Assembly: GCA_027066365.1 (NCBI GenBank)
Contig: JAMONV010000045.1
Span: 1-64,000, forward strand
DNA length: 64,000 nucleotides
From: Flavobacteriales bacterium
Lineage (GTDB): Bacteria > Bacteroidota > Bacteroidia > Flavobacteriales > Flavobacteriaceae
Direction of reading: 5' to 3'
The translations under genes were made by a program, and so were the position numbers. This document shows positions 26,017 to 35,567 of this stretch, piece after piece. The notes under the pieces are model-generated. The model had not been told where the DNA came from. It saw only the letters and a program-made list of their open reading frames with translations, and searched no databases. Position 1 is the stretch's first letter, and each line of letters starts with the position of its first letter.

Positions 26017-26781
26017 ATGCCCAAATTGTTATCATACAACGTAAACGGCATCAGAGCCGCTATGCGCAAAGGGCTAATGCCCTGGTTGAAAACGGTGGAT
26101 ACAGACATATTGTTGTTGCAGGAAATCAAAGCCACGGAGGATCAAATCGACCGGGAAGCATTTCGGCGTTTGGGATTTGAATATCAACACTGGCACCCGG
26201 CTAAGCGAAAAGGATACAGCGGCACGGCTATTTTGAGTAAAAAACCGCCTAAAACAATAGAAAAAAAAACCGGATTTTCCATCGCTGATGACGAAGGAAG
26301 AGTATTGTTTGCAACTTTTGACGATTTTTCGGTAATATCGCTCTATTTGCCGAGTGGCACCAACGACGAACGTCTGCGGATAAAATTCCGGTTTATGGAT
26401 GAATTCGCATTATTTACCGAAAATCTCCTACGTAATTTTCCGTCGTTAATTGTCAGCGGAGACTTTAATATTTGTCACAAGCCAATTGATATTCACGACC
26501 CGGTACGGTTGAAAAATGTTTCGGGCTTTTTGCCGGAAGAACGACAATGGCTAAGCGAATACATAAATTTGGGATTCGACGACAGTTTTCGCCTGTTTAA
26601 TCCCCGTCCGCATCAATACACTTGGTGGTCCTATCGTGCCGCATCCAAAGAACGAAATAAAGGCTGGCGAATCGACTATCACTTGACATCAAAACCGCTA
26701 CGTGAACGTACCCGGCGACATGTAATATTGCGTGAAGTATCTTTTTCGGATCACGCACCTATTTTGCTTGAAGTTCTATAA
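26017..26781 (+). CDS. xth: Exodeoxyribonuclease III / AP endonuclease
   Basis: 254 residues, the usual length. Exo-endo-phosphatase motifs are all visible: LLSYNVNGIRAAMRKG, LLLQEIKATEDQID, YSGTAILSKK, VSGDFNICHKPIDI, the WWSYRAASKERNKGWRIDY loop and the C-terminal SFSDHAPILLEV with the catalytic Asp-His. It repairs abasic sites and 3'-blocked ends. It starts one base after rseP, so it is expressed from the same message. A weak hairpin (CCGGGA/TCCCGG, 26795-26809) follows but lacks a T run. Confidence 0.96.
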   Translation: MPKLLSYNVNGIRAAMRKGLMPWLKTVDTDILLLQEIKATEDQIDREAFRRLGFEYQHWHPAKRKGYSGTAILSKKPPKTIEKKTGFSIADDEGRVLFATFDDFSVISLYLPSGTNDERLRIKFRFMDEFALFTENLLRNFPSLIVSGDFNICHKPIDIHDPVRLKNVSGFLPEERQWLSEYINLGFDDSFRLFNPRPHQYTWWSYRAASKERNKGWRIDYHLTSKPLRERTRRHVILREVSFSDHAPILLEVL

Positions 26782-26881
26782 AAATCTCAAGTATCCGGGA
26801 ATCTCCCGGTTATATAAAAATCGAATACCCGAAACATAGTTTTTTTTAATAAAGCAAAGAAAATTTTTATCGAAAAAAATA

Positions 26882-26902
26882 TTACTTTTGTATCAAAAGT
26901 AA
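26882..26902 (+). promoter_or_regulatory. Promoter -7 box inside a 21-bp perfect palindrome
   Basis: TTACTTTTG (26882-26890) and CAAAAGTAA (26894-26902) form a perfect inverted repeat around TAT. The left arm contains TACTTTTG, a -7 box, and the expected transcription start lies in the right arm. A dimeric repressor bound here would cover both. It sits 19 bp before the ATG of the EF-hand lipoprotein. Confidence 0.55.
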
Positions 26903-26920
26903 CACATAAATCTAATAAAT

Positions 26921-27490
26921 ATGAAACTAAAACAATTTGTAGTAGCATTATTGGCCGGATGGTTTGTGCTGGCTTTTGCTTCGTGTAGCGGCGGAAACCA
27001 AAATTCCGGGAAAGCCGAAGCGACGGTAAAAGAAACGGTGGAACATAACGAAGAAGCCATTGAGAAAAAAACGGAAGAAGTAAAAGACAAAGTAGAAGAA
27101 TCCGACAAGCGGACCGGACAAAAAATGAAAAAGTTGGAAGAACATTTTGCATTGATCGATACGAATGCGGACGGGAAATTAAGCAAAGAAGAATTTAATA
27201 AGCATTCCGAAGAAGAATACGCCAAAAAAGACAGGAACGGCGACGGAAAAATCACGGCGGACGAATGCAAAAAATTCGACGACTTCAATACCGACGGCAA
27301 TGATTTTCTTTCCAAGGAAGAGTTTATGAAAGGACACGAAAAAATGTTTGACCGAATGGATGCCGACGGCAACGGTGAAGTTAGCAAAGAAGAATTTTTG
27401 GGATTCTTTAAAGAAAAAGCCGGAAAAGCGATGAAAGGAAAATGCGGTGCCGGCAAATGCGGCGAAGGAAAATGCGGTGGCGGAAAATAA
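26921..27490 (+). CDS. EF-hand lipoprotein with C-terminal GKCG repeats
   Basis: 189 residues. Lipobox AFASC puts the lipidated cysteine at 22. A helical Glu/Lys-rich spacer (30-75) precedes EF-hand loops at 80-91 (DTNADGKLSKEE), 104-115 (DRNGDGKITADE), about 121-134 (degenerate) and 147-158 (DADGNGEVSKEE). The last 17 residues repeat GKCG three times with cysteines at 175, 180 and 185. GKCG/EGKCG repeats are typical of HvfA/bufferin-type metal-binding proteins whose cysteines are modified by DUF692 (MNIO) enzymes. No such enzyme is encoded in this window. The protein is exported and probably binds Ca2+ and a thiophilic metal. It is monocistronic, with its own promoter and terminator. Confidence 0.85.
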   Translation: MKLKQFVVALLAGWFVLAFASCSGGNQNSGKAEATVKETVEHNEEAIEKKTEEVKDKVEESDKRTGQKMKKLEEHFALIDTNADGKLSKEEFNKHSEEEYAKKDRNGDGKITADECKKFDDFNTDGNDFLSKEEFMKGHEKMFDRMDADGNGEVSKEEFLGFFKEKAGKAMKGKCGAGKCGEGKCGGGK

Positions 27491-27512
27491 GTAAATTTTT
27501 CTGAATAATAGG

Positions 27513-27546
27513 AAAACCGTCCTCGACTCATTGAGGGCGGTTTTTT
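27513..27546 (+). terminator. Intrinsic terminator after the EF-hand lipoprotein gene
   Basis: AAAACCGTCCTC (27513-27524) pairs with GAGGGCGGTTTT across an 8-nt loop with one G-T pair and ends in TTTTTT. It lies 22 bp past the stop. Confidence 0.85.
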
Positions 27547-27864
27547 GTTGACGATGACAAGCCGGGATGTTTTTTGGTGTATTTAGATATTTTTTATCGG
27601 ATCTCTTATGAATTTTTGATGCAAGAATCCTAAAACTTACCGCGTCTCGTATATGTTTTATTATTTTTTTAACTATTTTTATTCAGAAATGCAAGTTTCA
27701 AGTTTCATTACGTTATACTATACCGTGTTTTACCGTTAGTGATTTAAGTGATCGGAATTGGATTTTGATGCATTCAATTTGAAGGGTAATAACTTAATCG
27801 ATTGAAAACAATGTTCATTCATACGTATTTGAGATTCGGGGAGAATAAATAAATCGTAATTTCA
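27547..27864. other. Intergenic region, nothing recognised
   Basis: About 320 bp of AT-rich DNA between two converging genes. No open frame of significance, no repeat shared with other parts of the window and no clear promoter was seen. Confidence 0.6.
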
Positions 27865-28773
27865 TTAAGGTTGGAAACAGGATTTCAAAAAATCCCTAAT
27901 CACCGGCGTTACCCTTGTTTCGCCCTCACGCCCGATAGCTTCGTTGACCTGAGCATGAGTATAGGGATTGGCATTGAGTTCCGTGACTTCGGCACCCGAA
28001 TTGCGCAGTGCTTGAGTAAATAAATCCGCTTGGTGTAGACGTGCGGCCGATCCGCGTTTAATAATCAAAAAAGGAGGTAAATCACTATTGCCGTTCAATT
28101 GATAAACGGGCGAAGCGCTTATATTTTCGGCGGCATCGTTTCCGAAGGCATTCAAAAGCATCGGTTCGGGTTGAGGATTATGTTGAATGGCATCATACAC
28201 GTCATAAGTAGCGGCATCCACGGCAATAACACCCCGAATGGCTTGTAACGGAACTTCCACTTCGTTCAGGAAAACGGGAGAAACCGCTGTAAGTGTCACC
28301 AAATGTCCGCCGGCGCTATGTCCCATAAGCACCAGCTTTTCGGGATCGCCGCCGTAGCGGTGAATGTTTTCATACACCCATTTGACGGCTCGGGCCACAT
28401 CCTGATTATGAACGGGAAATTTGATACGATCCGGATTATTTATCTCATACGGATAGGGACTCAGGCGATAATTCACACTCACCAAAAGATATCGTTGGGT
28501 AGCCAAAAAACGTTTCTTATTTTGTAGTTTGTTGGCTTTATCTCCCAAACACCATCCACCACCGTGCACCCAAATAACCACGGGAAGTTTTTCGTTTTGC
28601 CCTGGATCGTAATAAACATCCAAGCTCAAAAGGTTAGGATTCACGTTGGGCACCTGATAATAAGGAAGTGTAACGCGGACATATTGCAGTGCGCCGGAGT
28701 TAAGAGAAACTCCCGGCCTGCATGCCCCCCACAAAGCAATAATCAATAAAACCCAAAACCTTTGCATATCCAT
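27865..28773 (-). CDS. Lipoprotein alpha/beta-hydrolase (esterase, HSL-like)
   Basis: 302 residues from the ATG at 28773; a longer in-frame start exists at 28896, but only the shorter form begins with a lipoprotein signal (MDMQRFWVLLIIALWGAC). The oxyanion-hole motif HGGGW (VVIWVHGGGWCLGDKANK) and nucleophile elbow GHSAGG (LVLMGHSAGGHLVTL) identify a hormone-sensitive-lipase/carboxylesterase type enzyme. The catalytic His probably lies in NPYTHAQVNEAIG near the C-terminus. It is predicted to sit in the cell envelope and hydrolyse small esters; the substrate is unknown. It stands alone on the minus strand. Confidence 0.85.
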   Translation of the reverse strand: MDMQRFWVLLIIALWGACRPGVSLNSGALQYVRVTLPYYQVPNVNPNLLSLDVYYDPGQNEKLPVVIWVHGGGWCLGDKANKLQNKKRFLATQRYLLVSVNYRLSPYPYEINNPDRIKFPVHNQDVARAVKWVYENIHRYGGDPEKLVLMGHSAGGHLVTLTAVSPVFLNEVEVPLQAIRGVIAVDAATYDVYDAIQHNPQPEPMLLNAFGNDAAENISASPVYQLNGNSDLPPFLIIKRGSAARLHQADLFTQALRNSGAEVTELNANPYTHAQVNEAIGREGETRVTPVIRDFLKSCFQP

Positions 28774-29072
28774 AATATGGATACCTTTAGAAAGAAAAGG
28801 TTTAACGGAAGAGAACTTATTTTGATTCTGTAGGAACACTTGGTTTTTGACACTATCCCGAAAAGTGCAAAACAACGTTTGTAGATTTACCGGCATTTAG
28901 CATTATTTTTTTCCTCTACCTTTCCTTCTTCGGTATTGAAATTCAACACTTCCGGAACATTGAAAAACATAGTTCGACAACAGTCATTCCAGTCCTCATT
29001 TTCCGCATTTACCGGTCACAATTATTCAACTTTTAAACGGAAAAAATCGATTCCGAACCCTCAAGATAGCTA
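28774..29072. other. Intergenic region, nothing firm
   Basis: About 300 bp upstream of the esterase. A 69-codon plus-strand frame (28936-29145) overlaps the next gene antisense and has no start context, so it is not called. No repeats were seen. Confidence 0.5.
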
Positions 29073-29507
29073 CTATTTTTTTCTCAACTCGATCATTAGC
29101 AGACCGGCTATGGAAAAAAAAGCAAAAAACACGATAAAGAAATAATGAATAGTTCGAAATTCAGGCTCTATCAACCAAATAATTCCTGTAAATATCAACG
29201 GCAAAAAAACAAAAATCGTTTTGAAAATAAAAATGTGATTTTTATGCTTCACCAAACTCTCCACTCCTTTATAAACATATACTACCAATAAAGCAATAAG
29301 CAAGTAATAACCATACAATATCAATGCTTTTAACCAAAGGCTCGTATCGTGTCCCGCACAATAGATCTTAAAGAAACAAAGGCTTTGCTTCATAGGACCC
29401 AACGAAGTCAACAAAGCAAAGAAAAACAGCGCAGGTCCGTAGAAGGCCAAAAATACAAGCCGTTTCCGGCGATTTTTCTTACGGTTATTTTCGGCAAATA
29501 TATCCAT
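29073..29507 (-). CDS. Four-helix membrane protein of unknown function
   Basis: 144 residues. A basic N-terminus (NNRKKNRRKRLV) is followed by about four hydrophobic helices (about 17-37, 58-80, 92-112 and 118-140). Two cysteines lie in the first loop (LCFFKIYCAGHD). The positive-inside rule puts the N-terminus in the cytoplasm. No family is recognised. It is divergent from glmM, 110 bp away; the small size and topology resemble many Bacteroidota-specific inner-membrane proteins. Confidence 0.6.
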   Translation of the reverse strand: MDIFAENNRKKNRRKRLVFLAFYGPALFFFALLTSLGPMKQSLCFFKIYCAGHDTSLWLKALILYGYYLLIALLVVYVYKGVESLVKHKNHIFIFKTIFVFLPLIFTGIIWLIEPEFRTIHYFFIVFFAFFSIAGLLMIELRKK

Positions 29508-29564
29508 AAATCCATAGCTTGAAACCCGCTACAAAGGTAATCATTGCGCCGTAAATTCATCGGA

Positions 29565-29598
29565 TTGCAATGGCATTGTGGGAATTTTGCTATCTTTA
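29565..29598 (+). promoter_or_regulatory. Candidate promoter, glmM
   Basis: TTG (29565-29567) and TATCTTTA (29591-29598) are separated by 23 bp, consistent with a Bacteroidota -33/-7 promoter with a relaxed final base. It lies 19 bp upstream of the ATG at 29618 and argues against a longer N-terminus starting at 29570. Confidence 0.45.
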
Positions 29599-29617
29599 TT
29601 CCGAAATTTATGCTTCT

Positions 29618-31003
29618 ATGACGCTCATCAAAAGCATTTCCGGTATCCGTGGCACCATAGGCGGACAACCCGGTAAAAACCTCACTCCGCTGGACACAAT
29701 AAAATTCGCTTCGGCTTATGCACAATTACTCAAATCCCAATTCGATACGGGACAACCCGCCGTGGTATTGGGGCGCGACGCACGTTTATCGGGAAATATG
29801 ATTGCTCATGCCGCTAAATCGGCACTAACGGGTATGGGTATCAACGTTATCGATCTGGGTTTATCCACAACTCCTTCGGTGGAAATGGCCGTCAAGGGAC
29901 TGAAAGCCGACGGAGGAATAATTCTTACGGCCAGTCATAACCCCGCTCAATGGAATGCCTTGAAATTACTCAATGAAAACGGAGAATTTATTTCTGAGGA
30001 AACGGGAAAACGCCTCATCGAACTGGTCGAAAACGAAGATTTTCATTTTGCCGGCATTCAAGAATTGGGAAAAGAAACGAAACACCCTGGCGGATATATC
30101 GACGAACACATTCAAGCCATATTACAGCTAGACCTTGTAAACACCGAAGCTATTCGCCGCCGCGGATTCAAAGTAACGGTCGATGCAGTCAATTCAACCG
30201 GCGGAATAGCCATTCCCAAACTTTTGGAAGCGCTCCATGTGCAATATGAATGCCTCTATTGCGAACCCAACGGTATTTTTCCGCACAACCCCGAACCGCT
30301 GGAAAAAAATCTACATGACATCATGCAGGCGGTTACAGCCTATGGCGCCGACCTTGGCATCGTCACCGACCCCGACGTGGACAGACTTGCCTTAATCGAC
30401 GAAAAAGGACATATGTTCGGCGAGGAATATACCTTGGTGGCCGTTGCCGATTATGTTTTGAAACACACACCCGGCCCCACCGTTTCCAACCTTTCTTCAT
30501 CAAGAGCGTTGCGCGATATTAGCCGCCAATACAAGCAAAATTACTACGCCTCGGCAGTAGGCGAAGTCAATGTGGTAAAAAAAATGAAAGAAACCGGCTC
30601 CGTTATCGGCGGCGAAGGCAACGGCGGTGTTATTTATCCCGCTTTACATTACGGAAGAGACGCTTTGGTGGGAATTGCCCTCGTCTTAAGCCATCTGGCC
30701 GAAGAAAATATAAAACTTTCCGAACTCAAACAACGCTTTCCGGCTTACTACATGGCAAAAGAAAAAATCCTATTGAAACCGGAAGATAACCCGAATCTTA
30801 TACTTCAAAAATTCAAGGAAAAATATCAAAATTACCCGGTCAATACCGAAGACGGCGTAAAAATCGACTTCAACGATTCTTGGATTCATTTGCGACAATC
30901 CAATACCGAACCCATCATCCGAATTTATACCGAAGCCCAATCACCCCGAAAAGCATCCGAATTGGCCGCTAAAACTATCGAAGAACTAAAAAAAATGCGC
31001 TGA
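29618..31003 (+). CDS. glmM: Phosphoglucosamine mutase
   Basis: 461 residues from ATG 29618. Alpha-D-phosphohexomutase family: the start TLIKSISGIRGTIGG, the phosphoserine loop GGIILTASHNPAQWNALK, the metal loop DPDVDRL, the sugar loop GGEGNGGVIYP and the C-terminal phosphate loop RQSNTEPIIRIYTEA. It converts glucosamine-6-P to glucosamine-1-P for UDP-GlcNAc synthesis. Some Bacteroidota homologues may act on other hexose phosphates, so the substrate is inferred. It heads a run of closely packed plus-strand genes. Confidence 0.92.
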   Translation: MTLIKSISGIRGTIGGQPGKNLTPLDTIKFASAYAQLLKSQFDTGQPAVVLGRDARLSGNMIAHAAKSALTGMGINVIDLGLSTTPSVEMAVKGLKADGGIILTASHNPAQWNALKLLNENGEFISEETGKRLIELVENEDFHFAGIQELGKETKHPGGYIDEHIQAILQLDLVNTEAIRRRGFKVTVDAVNSTGGIAIPKLLEALHVQYECLYCEPNGIFPHNPEPLEKNLHDIMQAVTAYGADLGIVTDPDVDRLALIDEKGHMFGEEYTLVAVADYVLKHTPGPTVSNLSSSRALRDISRQYKQNYYASAVGEVNVVKKMKETGSVIGGEGNGGVIYPALHYGRDALVGIALVLSHLAEENIKLSELKQRFPAYYMAKEKILLKPEDNPNLILQKFKEKYQNYPVNTEDGVKIDFNDSWIHLRQSNTEPIIRIYTEAQSPRKASELAAKTIEELKKMR

Positions 31004-31005
31004 TT

Positions 31006-32472
31006 ATGGAAAAAACCGAAACCGACTGTTTGACCTTGCATTTCGAAAAATTCCGTCGAAATATCATTGGCATAAATCAAGTCATTCCCACACCTTACGG
31101 TGAAAAAAAACTCGTTTACACGGATTGGACGGCAAGCGGACGGCTTTACAAACCAATCGAAGAGAAAATCACAAATACTTTCGGTCCCTTTTTAGCCAAC
31201 ACCCACACCGAAACCACCTTTACCGGCCAATTCATAACCCATGCTTATCACGAAGCCTTAAAAATCATCAAAAATCACGTAAAAGCCACAAATGATTTTA
31301 TTATCATCCAAGCCGGCTACGGCATGACCGGAGCCATTCAAAAACTCCAACGGATCCTAGGATTGAAAGTCCACGAAAAATACCGACATTCAATTCGCCA
31401 AAGCCTCGACCGTATTCCTTTGGTTTTCGTTTCCTCGCTCGAGCATCATTCCAACCATATTTCGTGGCTTGAAACCATTGCCGATGTCAAGCTAATACCC
31501 TTTGACGACAACGGCATACCCGATTTGAATGCTTATGAAAATTTATTACGGGCCTATACCAATCGTCCCATCTATCTATCCATCTCGGCATGTTCCAATG
31601 TAACAGGCATTCAACCGCCTGTAGCCGACTTTATCCGGCTCACCAAGCAATACGGCGGAAAAGCATTTGTGGATTATGCTTGTTCGGCCCCTTATGTAGA
31701 CATGGATTTGAGCGTAAACGAAAGTTTCCGACCCGATGCCATTGTATTTTCACCCCATAAATTTCTCGGCGGACCCGGCACCGGCGGCATCCTTATCATG
31801 CATAAGGACTTATACCAAAATGCCATTCCCGACGAACCCGGCGGCGGAACCGTTATCTGGACCGACCCGTGGGACGGTGCCGTTTATTTAAAAGATATCG
31901 AAGCACGTGAAACCGGCGGAACCCCCGGATTCCTTTTGGCCATCAAAACCGCCTTGGCTGTTAAGCTCAAAGAACAAATGGACACGAAAAAAATACGCCA
32001 ACGCGAACATATACTTATTACAAAATTTATCGACGGAATAACCGCTATCGACGGAATCAAACTGCTGGAAGACCGGCACAAAAACCGCCTCGGCGTATTT
32101 TCGATAATTTCGGACAAAATTCCCTATACACTCATGGTGCGCTTGCTTAACGACTTATTCGGCATTCAGGCTCGTGGCGGTTGCTCTTGTGCCGGAACCT
32201 ACGGACATTACCTCTTTCATATCGACCGGGAAAAATCCCGAAAATTAAAAACCGAAATTCTTCATAACCACCCCGAAGTCAAACCCGGATGGACGCGCAT
32301 ATCCATCCATCCGACCACCACCGAAGCGGAAATAGATTCGGTACTTGAAGCATTGGAATACATCCAAAAACACGGGCTCCATATCGCACAAACAGATTAC
32401 CGGCTCGTCAAAGGAGAATTTTACCATAACAACTACCGTAATTCCTTTCATGAAGATAAATTCAACCTATGA
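31006..32472 (+). CDS. Class V aminotransferase (cysteine-desulfurase-like)
   Basis: 488 residues. PLP fold type I: the PLP-lysine is in [16 protein letters not shown] (around residue 250), preceded by [16 protein letters not shown], which contacts the cofactor. [11 protein letters not shown] resembles the ExEHHSN motif of NifS/SufS desulfurases, and a cysteine-bearing loop [12 protein letters not shown] sits where the catalytic Cys lies in that family. It is longer than SufS (about 405), with a C-terminal extension. The exact substrate is uncertain. It starts 2 bp after glmM and overlaps the next gene by 4 bp. Confidence 0.85.
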   Translation: MEKTETDCLTLHFEKFRRNIIGINQVIPTPYGEKKLVYTDWTASGRLYKPIEEKITNTFGPFLANTHTETTFTGQFITHAYHEALKIIKNHVKATNDFIIIQAGYGMTGAIQKLQRILGLKVHEKYRHSIRQSLDRIPLVFVSSLEHHSNHISWLETIADVKLIPFDDNGIPDLNAYENLLRAYTNRPIYLSISACSNVTGIQPPVADFIRLTKQYGGKAFVDYACSAPYVDMDLSVNESFRPDAIVFSPHKFLGGPGTGGILIMHKDLYQNAIPDEPGGGTVIWTDPWDGAVYLKDIEARETGGTPGFLLAIKTALAVKLKEQMDTKKIRQREHILITKFIDGITAIDGIKLLEDRHKNRLGVFSIISDKIPYTLMVRLLNDLFGIQARGGCSCAGTYGHYLFHIDREKSRKLKTEILHNHPEVKPGWTRISIHPTTTEAEIDSVLEALEYIQKHGLHIAQTDYRLVKGEFYHNNYRNSFHEDKFNL

Positions 32473-33155
32473 ATCAACCCTTAATCCAATTGGAACATAT
32501 TTACAAGGATTACCCGCTCGGAGAAAACACGGTTAAGGTGTTGAAAGACATCAATTTGGAAATTTTTCCGGGCGAATACGTAGCACTTATGGGCCCCTCG
32601 GGAAGCGGAAAATCGACACTCATGAACATTATCGGTGCTTTGGATACACCCACTTCCGGAACCTATCGCCTCAAAGGAAAAGAAGTAAACCGCATGACCG
32701 ACAACGAATTAGCCGCCATTCGAAATCGTGAAATCGGTTTTGTATTCCAAACCTTCAATTTGCTTCCCCGCCTAACCGCACTGGAAAATGTAGCATTACC
32801 CTTGATTTATGCCCATGTTCCCAAAAAAGAACGCATCAAGCGAGCCATGGAAGTCCTCGAAAATGTCGGATTGTCGGACCGAATGAATCACAAACCCAAT
32901 CAATTATCCGGCGGACAACGCCAAAGAGTGGCCATTGCCCGCGCTTTGATTAATCATCCTTCGATCGTCCTGGCCGACGAGCCCACCGGAAACCTCGACT
33001 CCCGGTCATCGGCGGAAATCATGAAACTTTTTGACCGGCTTTCTAAACAAGGCAATACAATCATTTTGGTAACACACGAAAACGATATCGCCGCTCATGC
33101 CCGGCGCTTGATCCGGCTATTGGATGGCAAAATTCTAAACGATACCGGACAATGA
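32469..33155 (+). CDS. ABC transporter ATP-binding protein (LolD/MacB type)
   Basis: 228 residues. Walker [10 protein letters not shown] (about 43-51), Q-loop [18 protein letters not shown], signature [15 protein letters not shown] and Walker [14 protein letters not shown] all fit the LolD/MacB/FtsE subfamily that powers lipoprotein sorting or MacB-like extrusion. No permease gene is adjacent, so its membrane partner must be encoded elsewhere. It overlaps neighbours on both sides by 4 bp, so expression is coupled to the class V aminotransferase and dus. Confidence 0.93.
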   Translation: MNQPLIQLEHIYKDYPLGENTVKVLKDINLEIFPGEYVALMGPSGSGKSTLMNIIGALDTPTSGTYRLKGKEVNRMTDNELAAIRNREIGFVFQTFNLLPRLTALENVALPLIYAHVPKKERIKRAMEVLENVGLSDRMNHKPNQLSGGQRQRVAIARALINHPSIVLADEPTGNLDSRSSAEIMKLFDRLSKQGNTIILVTHENDIAAHARRLIRLLDGKILNDTGQ

Positions 33156-34141
33156 AGATAGGCCGTTTGGATTTGAAAGATTTCCCCTTGTTCTTGGCAC
33201 CTATGGAAGATGTGAGTGATCCGCCTTTCAGGAAGCTTTGCCGCCAAAACGGCGCCGATATGGTGTTTACCGAATTTATTTCCACCGAAGGATTGATTCG
33301 TGACGCCGTGAAATCCGTAAAAAAAACCGAAATTTTCCCCGAAGAACGCCCCGTAGGCATTCAAATTTTCGGCCACGATTTGGATTCCATGCTACATTCA
33401 CTCCGCATTATCGAACATGCCCATCCCGATGTAATCGATATCAACTACGGTTGTCCGGTCAAAAAAGTTGTCGCCAAAGGTGCCGGAGCGGCTTTTCTGA
33501 AAAATCCCGAACGCATGGAAAAATTCACCCGTGCTATCGTGCAAGCAACGGATTTTCCGGTTACGGTGAAAACGCGCACCGGTTGGGACGAAAACAGCAT
33601 TAATATTGTGGAAGTAGCCCTTCGCCTGCAAGATGCCGGTGTGAAAGCGCTTTTTATTCACGGAAGAACACGCAGTCAAATGTACGGGGGCAAAGCCGAT
33701 TGGGATACAATTGCAAAAGTCAAACACCATCCGGATATGGAAATCCCCGTAGTAGCCAACGGTGATATCGACACCCCCGAAAAAGCCCGCATAATCAAAT
33801 CCGAATACGGTTTCGACGGCGCCATGATCGGGCGCGGAGCTATTGGAAATCCTTGGATTTTCAAGCAAATGAAACATTTTTTGGAAACCGGGGAACATTT
33901 ATCCGGTCCCGGTGTTATCACACGTGTCGAAACAATCAAACAATATTTGAAGGATGCCATCACTTGGAAAGGCGAACGTTTGGCCGTTTTGGAAGCGCGG
34001 CGACATTATTCGGGGTATTTCAAAGGTTTTCCCGGCATTAAACCTTTTCGCCAACAATTGGTGACTGCAGATAGTTTAGATGAAATTTTCGAAATTCTAG
34101 ACAGCATCGCAAAACATTACGGTCATGAAAACGAATCATAA
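33152..34141 (+). CDS. dusB: tRNA-dihydrouridine synthase (DusB-like)
   Basis: 329 residues. FMN-dependent TIM barrel: [19 protein letters not shown] at the N-terminus, the catalytic cysteine in [19 protein letters not shown] (around residue 95), the FMN-binding [22 protein letters not shown] and GDIDTPEKA, followed by [16 protein letters not shown] helical C-terminal tRNA-binding domain follows. It reduces uridine in the tRNA D-loop. The assignment to DusB rather than another Dus type is by general resemblance. It is coupled upstream (4-bp overlap) and overlaps the next gene by 17 bp. Confidence 0.92.
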   Translation: MKIGRLDLKDFPLFLAPMEDVSDPPFRKLCRQNGADMVFTEFISTEGLIRDAVKSVKKTEIFPEERPVGIQIFGHDLDSMLHSLRIIEHAHPDVIDINYGCPVKKVVAKGAGAAFLKNPERMEKFTRAIVQATDFPVTVKTRTGWDENSINIVEVALRLQDAGVKALFIHGRTRSQMYGGKADWDTIAKVKHHPDMEIPVVANGDIDTPEKARIIKSEYGFDGAMIGRGAIGNPWIFKQMKHFLETGEHLSGPGVITRVETIKQYLKDAITWKGERLAVLEARRHYSGYFKGFPGIKPFRQQLVTADSLDEIFEILDSIAKHYGHENES

Positions 34142-35567
34142 ATTCTGGCTTGACAAACCGTTCATTGCAAATCAAACCGTAAGCGGCAAGGAAAAGTCAG
34201 CCGTTCATGACAAATATTCCGGCGATTTATTGGATGAAATCGAATTGGCCGGTGCGGAGGAATGGGAGCAAGCGGTGATCGCCGCGCAAAACGCTTTCGA
34301 TAAATTCAAACACAGCTCATCGGAATTTCGTGCCGGCATTCTGGATGCCATTCGTCAAGGCATTAGCAAGCATAAAAATTCTTTTACCGAACTCATAACT
34401 CGCGAAGCGGGGAAACCTCTGGAATATGCCAAAAGCGAAGTCAGAAGAGCCTTGGACAATCTGACAACAGGCATTCGAGAAACTTTGAATTTTCGTGGCG
34501 AAACGGTGCCTATGGATTATCTTAACGGAAAAGGAAAAACCGCCTATACATTGCGCATACCCTATGGGCCGGTGCTGGGTATTTCGCCTTTCAATTTTCC
34601 ATTAAATTTGGCATTGCACAAAATCATACCCGCCATTGGCTCCGGAAGTCCGGTGCTCATAAAACCGGCGCCTCAAACACCGCTAAGCATGTTGGCTGTT
34701 GCAAAAATCGTTAAGGAAGCCGGCATTCCCGCGGGAATCATTCAGATCGTTCCCACCACCGACGAAATAGCCGAATCCGGTGTAAAAGATCCTCGTTTCG
34801 GCATTCTTTCCTTCACCGGAAGCGACCGTGTAGGCTGGTATTTGAAATCCATATCGCGACAAAAGAAAGTTTTTCTGGAAGCCGGCGGTAATGCCGCAGC
34901 GGTTATCGATCGCGGAATCAATCTGAATCGTGCCGCCAAAAAATTGGCTTACGGAAGTTTTTTATATGCCGGCCAAATTTGTATTTCCACCCAACGTATT
35001 TTTGTCCTTCGTCCGGTTTTCGAGTCATTTACGGAATGGTTTTTAAAAGAAACCCGTCGCATCGTTTCCGGCAATCCCATGCGCGAAGAAGTTACCAACG
35101 GCCCCATGATTTCCCCTGAAGCGCTGAATAAAATCGACCGCTGGATTCAAGAAGCCCGGGAACAAGGCGCGGAAGTGTTGACCGGCGGCAAAATTCTGGA
35201 CTTTGAACACAAAATTTATGCACCCACCGTGCTAACACGAACCGATAAGACCATGAAAATCATGTCGGAAGAAGCTTTTGCACCTGTTGTCAATATCAAT
35301 CCCGTTGACAGCTGGGAAGAAGCCGTGGCGGCGGTCAATGATTCCCGCTACGGTTTGCAAGCGGCTTATTTTACCGACAGCCTGTCCAATGCCTTGTATG
35401 CCGTAAAACATACCGATGCCGGTGGTGTAATCATCAACGACATTCCCGGCTTTCGCATCGACGGCATGCCCTATGGCGGAATGAAAAAAAGCGGTCTGGG
35501 ACGCGAAGGCGCCCGCTACGCTTTGCGCGAATACACACAGGAAAAGTTAGTGGTTATCAACGATTAA
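34125..35567 (+). CDS. NAD(P)-dependent aldehyde dehydrogenase
   Basis: 480 residues, full-length ALDH. Visible are the cofactor-binding ISPFNFPLNLALHKIIPAI, LIKPAPQTPLS and FTGSDRVG, the general-base glutamate in FLEAGGNAAAV, the catalytic cysteine in AGQICISTQRIFV and the EEAFAPVVNI motif near the C-terminus. It is closest in feel to lactaldehyde/succinate-semialdehyde-type dehydrogenases; the substrate is not determined. The start overlaps dusB by 17 bp and the stop overlaps the converging phosphatase gene by 11 bp. Confidence 0.92.
   Translation: MKTNHKFWLDKPFIANQTVSGKEKSAVHDKYSGDLLDEIELAGAEEWEQAVIAAQNAFDKFKHSSSEFRAGILDAIRQGISKHKNSFTELITREAGKPLEYAKSEVRRALDNLTTGIRETLNFRGETVPMDYLNGKGKTAYTLRIPYGPVLGISPFNFPLNLALHKIIPAIGSGSPVLIKPAPQTPLSMLAVAKIVKEAGIPAGIIQIVPTTDEIAESGVKDPRFGILSFTGSDRVGWYLKSISRQKKVFLEAGGNAAAVIDRGINLNRAAKKLAYGSFLYAGQICISTQRIFVLRPVFESFTEWFLKETRRIVSGNPMREEVTNGPMISPEALNKIDRWIQEAREQGAEVLTGGKILDFEHKIYAPTVLTRTDKTMKIMSEEAFAPVVNINPVDSWEEAVAAVNDSRYGLQAAYFTDSLSNALYAVKHTDAGGVIINDIPGFRIDGMPYGGMKKSGLGREGARYALREYTQEKLVVIND

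Noticed and set aside
26787-27531. Minus-strand frames of 121 and 212 codons opposite the EF-hand lipoprotein
   Set aside because: The plus-strand protein has a lipobox, EF-hands, promoter and terminator; the antisense peptides are Ser/Phe-rich shadows.
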